DNA of 12,761 nt. Origin: HGM11416 sp045596285. Lineage in GTDB: Bacteria; Bacillota; Clostridia; Christensenellales; Borkfalkiaceae. The stretch lies in contig JAZOCA010000057.1 of the NCBI GenBank assembly GCA_045596285.1, positions 1-12,761 of the forward strand, read 5' to 3'. This document shows, piece by piece, positions 7,793 through 12,761 of the stretch; the first letter of the stretch is position 1; each line of letters opens with the position of its first letter. The position numbers and the translations under genes are program-made. The notes beneath the pieces are model-generated. The model was not told where the DNA came from and did not search any database. It saw nothing but the letters and a program-made list of their open reading frames with translations.

Positions 7793-8317
7793 TTACTTTT
7801 TTTCTCTTTTTATCCTTGAAGAAAAAAACTCTTGCCAAAGAGCTAAACACTCTTCGTGTAAAATTCCGCTTTGCCACTCTGTTTTATGATTAAGTCCACT
7901 ACCTTTAAGAATATTTTCTACGCTTTGAAATGCGCCGGACTTGTTTTCGTTCATTCCAAAAATAACGCGCTTTATACGTGATGAAACGATAGCGCCGGCA
8001 CACATGGCACAAGGCTCTAAATTAACGTACATTTCGCAACCGTCTAATCTCCACCCTAGTTTTTTAGACGCTTTTATTATAGCCAACACTTCGGCGTGGT
8101 AAACGGCGCAATCTTTGCTTTCTTTTTGATTGTATGCTCGCGAAATAACGATACCGTCTTTAACGATAACGGCCCCAACCGGAATTTCCCCTATCTCGTA
8201 AGCTTTTTTTGCTTGTTTTAGGGCAAGTTTCATAAACCTTTCGTCTATCTTGATTTGTTCTTGCCGTTGTTTTTCTATTTTTTCTAAGTGCGCTTTAGAC
8301 TGTATTAAATTATTCAT
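7793..8317 (-). CDS. tadA: tRNA-specific adenosine deaminase TadA
   Basis: TadA converts adenosine 34 to inosine in the anticodon of tRNA-Arg(ACG), using zinc. Zinc and catalytic residues are plain: His74-Ala-Glu76, with Glu76 as proton shuttle, and PCAMC with Cys103 and Cys106. GEIPVGAV (43-50) and the substrate-facing GMNENKSGAFQS (121-132) are also family-typical. From the ATG at 8317 the protein has 174 residues, with a charged 28-residue extension before the usual start. That ATG overlaps the rlmH stop as ATGA, which favours translational coupling. An internal ATG at 8233 (Met29), preceded by GAAAGG, would give a more standard 146 residues and cannot be excluded. It shares the rlmH transcript; prs downstream has its own promoter. 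Confidence 0.95.
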   Translation of the reverse strand: MNNLIQSKAHLEKIEKQRQEQIKIDERFMKLALKQAKKAYEIGEIPVGAVIVKDGIVISRAYNQKESKDCAVYHAEVLAIIKASKKLGWRLDGCEMYVNLEPCAMCAGAIVSSRIKRVIFGMNENKSGAFQSVENILKGSGLNHKTEWQSGILHEECLALWQEFFSSRIKREKK

Positions 8318-8775
8318 TTATGATACTTTCCCCCACCGTCGATCATAAATCCGCGGTAAATTTGCTCGCACAACATCACGCGAAATAGAGTATGCGGAAA
8401 AGTACAATCAGAAAAAGACAAAAGTTTATCTGCCCTTTTCTTTATCTCGCTTGATATCCCGCATGACGAGCCTATTACAAAAGTGATTTCGCCAACGTTG
8501 TTTTTCACTGAAGATAACAACCGTGAAAGTTTAATGGAATTCGTCTTTTCGCCCTCTATTGCCATAACCACCACGTAACCGCGAAGTTTCTTTTCTATCT
8601 CTTCCCCTTCGCGCTTTAAGGCGACTTCTTCGGGAATATCTTCTAAACTTTGCTCTTTACATTCGATAATATTAAATTCACAAAAACGCGTTAGTCTTTT
8701 AGCGTATTCGGCTATCGCTTCTGCAAAATATTTTTCTTTAACTTTGCCAACTGCAACTAAGTTAACTTTATACAT
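8314..8775 (-). CDS. rlmH: 23S rRNA pseudouridine-1915 N3-methyltransferase RlmH
   Basis: RlmH is a SPOUT (trefoil-knot) methyltransferase that uses S-adenosylmethionine to methylate pseudouridine 1915 in helix 69 of 23S rRNA, acting on the assembled ribosome. The protein has 153 residues, the normal length. It shows the knot motif FVIGSSCG (99-106) and the C-terminal signature RVMLCEQIYRG with the terminal YHK that closes the active site. I start it at the ATG at 8775. An in-frame TTG at 8805 lies upstream of the predicted -10 box (8800-8795) and cannot be in the mRNA. A short AAGG (8787-8784) is the only ribosome binding site, near the 5' end of a leader of about 13 nt. It is the first gene of the rlmH-tadA pair. 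Confidence 0.95.
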   Translation of the reverse strand: MYKVNLVAVGKVKEKYFAEAIAEYAKRLTRFCEFNIIECKEQSLEDIPEEVALKREGEEIEKKLRGYVVVMAIEGEKTNSIKLSRLLSSVKNNVGEITFVIGSSCGISSEIKKRADKLLSFSDCTFPHTLFRVMLCEQIYRGFMIDGGGKYHK

Positions 8776-8794
8776 AAATAGTACCTTCGGGGTT

Positions 8795-8824
8795 ATTATA
8801 ATCAAAAAATATGCGTTTAATCAA
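8795..8824 (-). promoter_or_regulatory. SigA-type promoter of rlmH-tadA
   Basis: On the minus strand TTGATT (8824-8819) and a perfect TATAAT (8800-8795) are spaced by 18 bases. The start site should be near 8788. It lies in the 67-base gap after the CPBP gene and settles the rlmH start codon at 8775. Confidence 0.65.
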
Positions 8825-8842
8825 CCTATAGCCACACTTTGT

Positions 8843-9799
8843 TTAAAATAAGGCTATAATCCAAAATATAGCACAAGCCACTATACCCGGAATTGCAAAG
8901 ATTAGAAAATACTTCTTTTCGCTTTTTTTATCTAAAAGATTTTCGTTGTAATCAGCATCTAAATCTAAATCCTTTTTGGGACTTTTGCATTTAAATAATA
9001 AATAAAGAAGCAATACTGCAAATAAAATAACACCAAGAACACATAAAACTATTTGTACCGCAACGTCAAAAGAATAACCTTCCGGCATTAAAAAGTAAGA
9101 AGTAACTACGTAGAAATTATTTATAAAATGAAACAACATCGCAGGAATGGTAGACCCGCTTCTTAAAGTTAATAAAGTAAAAGTTGCGCCTAAGATAAAC
9201 TGATAAATAGTTTGCGCGGGGCTTTTGTGAAAAAGAGAGAACAGAAGTCCGCAACAAATTATCGCAAAAGTATGCCCTGCGCGCCTTGCTCCGTTTAAAA
9301 GCAAGCCCCTAAAAATAGTTTCTTCGAAAAAAGCAGGTAAAAAACATACTATTATTACGCATAAAATATAATCGAGTGCGTTATTTTTTGGAAGTACGGT
9401 TTCTGTGACGGTAAAACCTATAGAGCGCAGAAAGTTAACAAATAAATCGTTGATCCAACCTAACCCAAATAAAGCGCAAAAAGAAAGAGCAATCGCTATA
9501 AAATAGTATTTTTTATCGCAACCGTTGAGTTTTATACTTTGCCTAAAATCGAGCGAGTGTTTTTTAACCAAATATATCAGTACAAAAAATAAAGACAAGG
9601 AAGAAAGTCCGAAAGAAAGATAACTGTATAGCGGTGAAGAAATAAATTCTTCATTGCCATATAATCCACTTGAAATTAGTATTACCGAATATATTACCGA
9701 AACAACAAGAGGTATTGCCGTTGCTAAAGTGAATACCATTCCGCCGTCGCTACCAGTCAATATGAAATTTTTTTGGTTTACGTTATTTTGTTTTTTCAT
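8843..9799 (-). CDS. CPBP-family intramembrane glutamic endopeptidase
   Basis: This 318-residue polytopic membrane protein belongs to the CAAX protease / bacteriocin-processing (Abi) family. All three conserved motifs are present inside membrane segments: FFEETIFRG with Glu159, Glu160 and Arg164; FSLFH with Phe187 and His191; and HFINN with His224 and Asn228. I count about eight hydrophobic segments (near 22-44, 57-77, 99-117, 142-158, 177-193, 220-237, 246-269 and 297-317), with a charged loop at 270-296 before the last. The substrate cannot be inferred. Members act in peptide maturation, self-immunity or anti-sigma-factor cleavage, and no such partner gene is near. The ATG at 9799 lies only 7 bases from the -10 box, so the mRNA seems leaderless. 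Met21 is an alternative start but lies at the edge of the first membrane segment. Confidence 0.88.
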   Translation of the reverse strand: MKKQNNVNQKNFILTGSDGGMVFTLATAIPLVVSVIYSVILISSGLYGNEEFISSPLYSYLSFGLSSLSLFFVLIYLVKKHSLDFRQSIKLNGCDKKYYFIAIALSFCALFGLGWINDLFVNFLRSIGFTVTETVLPKNNALDYILCVIIVCFLPAFFEETIFRGLLLNGARRAGHTFAIICCGLLFSLFHKSPAQTIYQFILGATFTLLTLRSGSTIPAMLFHFINNFYVVTSYFLMPEGYSFDVAVQIVLCVLGVILFAVLLLYLLFKCKSPKKDLDLDADYNENLLDKKSEKKYFLIFAIPGIVACAIFWIIALF

Positions 9800-9806
9800 A
9801 CCTTAA

Positions 9807-9835
9807 ATTATACAATAAAAATAAAAATATGTAAA
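9807..9835 (-). promoter_or_regulatory. SigA-type promoter of the CPBP gene
   Basis: On the minus strand TTTACA (9835-9830) and TATAAT (9812-9807) are spaced by 17 bases, matching consensus at five and six of six positions. Only seven bases (9806-9800) separate the -10 box from the ATG at 9799, so transcription should begin at or within two bases of the start codon. Confidence 0.75.
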
Positions 9836-9907
9836 CGTAATTTTACAAGCAATAAAAAAAGCCTCTTTTAAAAAAATAAAAAATTCACACTACTGCCCCT
9901 TTTTTGT

Positions 9908-9936
9908 TTGACAATACCTATTCGAATTAGTATAAT
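9908..9936 (+). promoter_or_regulatory. Consensus SigA-type promoter of the metal cassette
   Basis: TTGACA (9908-9913) and TATAAT (9931-9936) both match consensus perfectly, with 17 bases between. The start site is expected near 9943, inside the inverted repeat at 9941-9964. A promoter this strong fits one held down by a bound repressor. Confidence 0.93.
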
Positions 9937-9940
9937 TTAT

Positions 9941-9964
9941 TTGAACAGTTGAAGAGTTGTTCAA
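9941..9964 (+). promoter_or_regulatory. ArsR/SmtB-type operator over the arsR start site
   Basis: TTGAACA (9941-9947) and TGTTCAA (9958-9964) form a perfect inverted repeat with a 10-base spacer. The half-site is the ArsR/SmtB-family TGAACA core. It differs from the second operator (10407-10422) by 8 extra bases, TGAAGAGT, in the middle. These also create degenerate half-sites, so two overlapping imperfect sites in the 2-base-spaced format are possible. It covers the predicted start site, consistent with autorepression. Confidence 0.8.
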
Positions 9965-9993
9965 GTATTTGCAACATGGTTAAGGAGCGTTTT

Positions 9994-10359
9994 ATGGAAA
10001 ATATAAAAGATTACGAAATAGACCGCGATATTAAGGAAGAGAAAATTACAGACCTTGTAAGAAGAAAAATAGCATCCGAAGAACGTATTTACGATTTAGC
10101 TGAACTGTTTAAAGTTTTTGGCGATAGCACGCGAACTAAAATTTTGTGTTGTTTGGAAGTTAAAGATTTATACGTAAGCGAACTTGCCGAAGTTTTAAAC
10201 ATGAGCATTTCTGCCGTTTCTCATCAACTTCGCGTTTTAAGAAATGCAAAACTCGTGCGGGGCGTTAAAGAAGGTAAGGAAGTTAAATATTCACTTGACG
10301 ATAATCACGTTATGATGATTATTTCTTGCGGGCTTACCCATCTTGATGAAAGAGATTGA
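9994..10359 (+). CDS. ArsR/SmtB-family metal-sensing repressor, zinc type
   Basis: A 121-residue dimeric winged-helix repressor, expected to leave DNA when metal binds. I start it at the ATG at 9994, with AAGGAG (9982-9987) six bases ahead. An in-frame TTG at 9949 lies inside the operator, about six bases from the transcription start, and is rejected. The DNA-reading region is clear: LFKVFGDSTRTKIL (38-51) and LNMSISAVSHQLRVLRNAKLV (68-88, helix-turn-helix). The alpha-5 metal site is intact, with Asp103-x-His105, then His116 and Glu119, the same spacing as D104, H106, H117 and E120 of SmtB. The alpha-3 ELCVCD site of CadC-type sensors reads DLYVSE here, without cysteine. This points to Zn(II) sensing, perhaps Co(II), rather than a CadC-type Cd/Pb sensor. 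It leads the HMA-ATPase cassette. Confidence 0.92.
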   Translation: MENIKDYEIDRDIKEEKITDLVRRKIASEERIYDLAELFKVFGDSTRTKILCCLEVKDLYVSELAEVLNMSISAVSHQLRVLRNAKLVRGVKEGKEVKYSLDDNHVMMIISCGLTHLDERD

Positions 10360-10365
10360 AATTTT

Positions 10366-10389
10366 AAGCGACTAAATTTAAAGTCGCTT
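10366..10389 (+). other. Stem-loop between arsR and the HMA gene
   Basis: AAGCGACT (10366-10373) pairs perfectly with AGTCGCTT (10382-10389) around an 8-base loop, starting seven bases after the arsR stop. The sequence after it on the plus strand is TAAAAAAT, not a T tract, so it is not a standard terminator. It may stabilise the arsR message or partly reduce readthrough into the pump genes. The stem is seen; the role is inference. Confidence 0.5.
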
Positions 10390-10406
10390 TAAAAAATAAA
10401 AATTTA

Positions 10407-10422
10407 TTGAACAGTTGTTCAA
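10407..10422 (+). promoter_or_regulatory. Second ArsR/SmtB-type operator, before the HMA gene
   Basis: TTGAACAGTTGTTCAA is a perfect 7-2-7 inverted repeat, the compact form typical of SmtB/ZiaR/CzrA-type sites. It lies 17 bases before the HMA ribosome binding site AGAGGAGA (10433-10440). I see no convincing -35/-10 pair around it, so it may block readthrough from the arsR promoter or control a weak local promoter. Confidence 0.82.
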
Positions 10423-10449
10423 ATAATCAAAAAGAGGAGATTATTACTC

Positions 10450-10668
10450 ATGAAAAAGTTATTCAAAGTGCAAAACGTAGACTGTGGACATTGTGCATTA
10501 AAAATGCAAAATGAAATTTGTAAAATAGAGGGCGTAGAAAACGCTACGTTAAACTTTATGACTCAAAGATTGACCGTTGAATATGACGAAAGCAAAATTT
10601 CAGACGTTGCTAGCGTTTGCGAACAAGCGTGCAGAAAAATAGATAAAGACGTTGAAATTATTAGATAG
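10450..10668 (+). CDS. Free-standing HMA metal-binding protein, probable pump partner
   Basis: At 72 residues this is a complete ferredoxin-like heavy-metal-associated domain and nothing else. The metal loop is VDCGHCALKM, with Asp11, Cys12 and Cys15. An Asp before the first Cys is typical of Zn/Cd/Pb-pump domains (as in ZntA), whereas copper chaperones usually have MTCxxC. GVENATLNF and LTVEYDESK match the conserved second and third strands. There are further cysteines at 24, 57 and 61. The ATG at 10450 has AGAGGAGA nine bases upstream. There is no signal peptide, so it is cytoplasmic. The ATPase begins one base after the stop (TAGTATG), suggesting tight translational coupling. It may be the detached N-terminal domain of that pump, delivering metal or regulating it. 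Confidence 0.9.
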   Translation: MKKLFKVQNVDCGHCALKMQNEICKIEGVENATLNFMTQRLTVEYDESKISDVASVCEQACRKIDKDVEIIR

Positions 10669-10669
10669 T

Positions 10670-12574
10670 ATGGTAAAATTAAAGCTTAATAAAAAGCAAA
10701 AAAGAAAGGCCATAAAGATAGCCGTTAGTTTTTCGCTATTTATTGTTTTATTTATTTCACAGCGTATTTTACCCTTAGAAACCATTATTAATCGACCTAT
10801 AGCGCGGTTTTTGCCCTGTGTAATATGGTTTGTCCTATACATATATATCGGGCATGACGTAATTGTAAAAGCCATTAGAAATATTTTACACGGGCAAATT
10901 TTCGACGAAAACTTTTTAATGCTAATAGCCACTTTAGGAGCTTTTGCATTAGGTATAGTAAACACGGTAAATCACTCTTTATTAGAAGGATTTGACGAGG
11001 CGGTTGCCGTTCTTATATTTTACCAGCTTGGGCAACTTTTTGAACAAATTGCAACCGAACAATCGCGAAAAAGCATATCGGATCTGTTAGATATTCGCCC
11101 AGATTACGCAAACGTAGTAAACGAGAAAGGGGAAATTCAACGCGTATTTCCAGAAGAAGTGACGGTGGGAGATGAAATAGTAATTTACCCCGGCGAAAAA
11201 ATTCCGTTAGACTGTATTATAAACAAAGGTTTTACAAGTATAGATAATCAGGCTCTAACCGGCGAATCTATGCCCGTTGAAAAAGGCGAAGGGGATGAAC
11301 TTTTAAGCGGTGGAATTAACCTTACGTCACAAATTACCGCATACGTTACCAAAGAATTTTACAATAGCACCGTTTGTAAAATACTCGATTTAGTTGAAAA
11401 CGCATCCGATAAAAAAAGCAAGGCAGAAAATTTTACTGCAAAATTTGCAAAATATTATACCCCTTGCGTTATATTTTTCGCTTTACTTACCGCTATAATT
11501 CCAAGTGTTATTACCAAAGAGTGGCAAACTTGGATTTACCGCGCGTTATCCTTTTTAGTTGTTTCTTGCCCTTGCGCCCTTGTAATATCCGTACCCATGA
11601 CCTTTTTTGTAGCACTTGGAAAGGCTTCTAAAAAAAGAATACTGATAAAAGGGTCGGATTATCTTGAACGACTTGCAAGCGCAAACGTATTTGCATTCGA
11701 TAAAACTGGAACTATCACTAAAGGCAAATTTGAAGTAACAGGCGTGTACCCTGAAGAAAATAAAGATAATATTTTAAAACTTTGCGCTATTGCAGAAGCA
11801 AACAGTTCTCACCCCATTGCTAAATCTATTCTTGAAGAGTATAACGGCGATATTCCACCCGGGTATATCCTAACTAATTTAAGTGGCTTTGGCGTTATGG
11901 CTACAAAGGAAGAAGAAAGTATATTATGCGGGAACAAAAAACTTTTCATAAAAGAAAAAATTGATTTTCCAAAAGACGTTAAAGGCTCCGTTTTACTTGC
12001 ATTAAACGGCAAATTCCTTGGCTCAATTTCTCTATCTGACAGTATAAAAAGTGAAGTTAACGGTGTTATAGGGGCACTTTTAAAAGATAATTGCACACCT
12101 ATAATGTTAACTGGAGATAGTGAAGAAATAGCAAAACAGGTTTGCGAAAAATGCAATATTAAAAAATATAAAGCAAATCTTTTACCACAAAACAAAGTAG
12201 AAGAAATAGAAAAGTTAATCGCAACAAAAGGCAAAAAAGACGTAGTTTGCTTTATAGGCGACGGAATAAACGACGCGCCCGTACTTATGCGAAGCGATAT
12301 AGGTATTGCAATGGGAAAAGTAGGTAGCGACGCCGCTATTGAAAGCGCAGATATTGTTCTTATGCGCGATAATTTAAGCGATCTTTTACTTGCAAAACAA
12401 CTTGCAAAAAAGGCAATGAAAATCGTTAAGCAAAACGTTGTTTTTTCTATTGCGGTTAAGATAGCAATACTTATTTTATCACTATTTGGCATAACGAATA
12501 TGTGGGTATCTATTTTTGGCGACGTAGGCGTTGCAGCTGTAGCAATACTAAACGCTTTACGCGTGGGAAAATAG
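10670..12574 (+). CDS. cadA: P1B-type Zn/Cd/Pb-exporting ATPase without N-terminal HMA domain
   Basis: The protein has 634 residues from the ATG at 10670. A TTG at 10652 would add six residues and overlap the HMA gene, but neither start has a good ribosome binding site, so coupled reinitiation at ATG is more likely. The pump uses ATP to expel divalent soft metals from the cytoplasm. There are four membrane segments before the actuator loop with TGES (197-200), then the ion-binding segment SCPCALVISVP (Cys300, Cys302), phosphorylation site DKTGT (Asp344), nucleotide-binding His381-Pro382, TGDS (481-484) and GDGINDAP (530-537). The last two helices carry Lys597 and Asp618-Val-Gly620, the residue set of the Zn/Cd/Pb subclass (ZntA, CadA). 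The N-terminus is a lysine-rich tail with no CxxC motif, unlike most CadA/ZntA. Which metal dominates is not decided by sequence; the zinc-type regulator favours zinc. Confidence 0.95.
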   Translation: MVKLKLNKKQKRKAIKIAVSFSLFIVLFISQRILPLETIINRPIARFLPCVIWFVLYIYIGHDVIVKAIRNILHGQIFDENFLMLIATLGAFALGIVNTVNHSLLEGFDEAVAVLIFYQLGQLFEQIATEQSRKSISDLLDIRPDYANVVNEKGEIQRVFPEEVTVGDEIVIYPGEKIPLDCIINKGFTSIDNQALTGESMPVEKGEGDELLSGGINLTSQITAYVTKEFYNSTVCKILDLVENASDKKSKAENFTAKFAKYYTPCVIFFALLTAIIPSVITKEWQTWIYRALSFLVVSCPCALVISVPMTFFVALGKASKKRILIKGSDYLERLASANVFAFDKTGTITKGKFEVTGVYPEENKDNILKLCAIAEANSSHPIAKSILEEYNGDIPPGYILTNLSGFGVMATKEEESILCGNKKLFIKEKIDFPKDVKGSVLLALNGKFLGSISLSDSIKSEVNGVIGALLKDNCTPIMLTGDSEEIAKQVCEKCNIKKYKANLLPQNKVEEIEKLIATKGKKDVVCFIGDGINDAPVLMRSDIGIAMGKVGSDAAIESADIVLMRDNLSDLLLAKQLAKKAMKIVKQNVVFSIAVKIAILILSLFGITNMWVSIFGDVGVAAVAILNALRVGK

Positions 12575-12631
12575 TACAAAGCACGCAAACAAATTACCTA
12601 ATATTTATCTAAACAAAAACACAATAAACAT

Positions 12632-12661
12632 CCACCCGAATATCGGGTGGTTTTTATTTTT
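12632..12661 (+). terminator. Intrinsic terminator of the metal cassette
   Basis: CCACCCGA (12632-12639) pairs perfectly with TCGGGTGG (12643-12650) over a 3-base loop, followed by TTTTTATTTTT. It lies 57 bases after the ATPase stop. Confidence 0.95.
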
Positions 12662-12662
12662 C

Positions 12663-12761
12663 GGGCATAGCCCTTGTTCACTGGCTAGCACAAATGTGCT
12701 TTTTATTTGACCTGCCAGTCATGCACTTATTACCTGCTACCCGTCAACGGGTTTCACTTTT
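12663..12761. other. GC-rich tail with a cluster of small inverted repeats
   Basis: About 47 of the last 101 bases are G or C by my count, high for a gap here. It holds GGGC/GCCC (12663-12673), AGCAC/GTGCT (12687-12700) followed by TTTTATTT, an outer ACTGGC/GCCAGT pair (12680-12685 with 12714-12719) enclosing that hairpin, and ACCCG/CGGGT (12739-12752) followed by TTTCACTTTT. The second and fourth look like further plus-strand terminators. A minus-strand frame is open from the window edge to a TAG at 12739-12737, so a convergent gene could end here, but seven codons are too few to judge. Confidence 0.4.

Noticed and set aside
8776..8805. A longer RlmH from a TTG at 8805
   Set aside because: The codon lies upstream of the -10 box at 8800-8795, so it would not be transcribed. 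The ATG at 8775 gives the standard 153 residues.
9949..9993. A 15-residue N-terminal extension of the repressor from a TTG at 9949
   Set aside because: The TTG lies inside the operator, about six bases from the expected transcription start. The ATG at 9994 has a good AAGGAG site and fits family length.
10643..10668. A programmed frameshift fusing the HMA domain to the ATPase
   Set aside because: The two frames overlap by only about eight codons and no recognised slippery site or stimulatory structure is visible. Reinitiation at the ATG one base after the stop is simpler.
10600..10965. A 121-codon minus-strand frame across the HMA-ATPase junction
   Set aside because: It is antisense to two well-supported genes, with no ribosome binding site and no motif.
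11809..12588. A long minus-strand open frame (259 codons) under the ATPase gene
   Set aside because: It lies antisense to a clear P-type ATPase with all its motifs, and its translation shows low-complexity Ser/Ile-rich sequence without a family. It is a shadow of the real gene.

Overview
The window looks like chromosomal DNA from a low-GC Bacillota (Firmicutes), most likely an uncultured member of the Clostridia. The grounds are AT-rich intergenic DNA, AGGAG-type ribosome binding sites, near-consensus vegetative (SigA-type) promoters, a secreted lipoprotein foldase-like gene, and a prs ... pth-mfd gene order that is well known in Firmicutes. The exact lineage cannot be read from the sequence.

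Positions 17-9799 hold seven genes, all on the minus strand and so read right to left. They are a CPBP-family membrane protease, rlmH and tadA (overlapping by 4 bases), prs, pth, mfd, and a large PpiC-like lipoprotein. At least four separate promoters serve them: one each upstream of the protease, rlmH, prs and the lipoprotein. It is therefore a run of small transcription units rather than one operon. The genes cover core housekeeping: rRNA and tRNA modification, PRPP supply, peptidyl-tRNA recycling, transcription-coupled repair and extracytoplasmic protein folding. The prs-pth gap (6371-6714) contains no convincing gene, but it holds a GC-rich island and a strong intrinsic terminator just before the pth start codon.

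Positions 9908-12660 hold a plus-strand metal-homeostasis cassette, divergent from the protease. A consensus promoter with an overlapping TTGAACA/TGTTCAA operator drives an ArsR/SmtB-type repressor with an intact zinc-type alpha-5 site. A second, compact copy of the operator lies before a 72-residue free-standing HMA domain. One base separates that gene from a P1B-type Zn/Cd/Pb exporting ATPase that lacks its own N-terminal metal-binding domain. The likely logic is that excess Zn(II), or Cd/Pb, releases the repressor, and the HMA protein and the ATPase then remove the metal. A strong terminator ends the cassette and is followed by a 100-base GC-rich tail with several more small hairpins.

I see no transposase, CRISPR array, rRNA or tRNA. 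No gene here is of an unknown family. The less explained signals are in the regulation and between the genes: the paired operators, the terminator against the pth start, an apparently leaderless protease mRNA, the lipoprotein leader fold, and the two GC-rich non-coding stretches.
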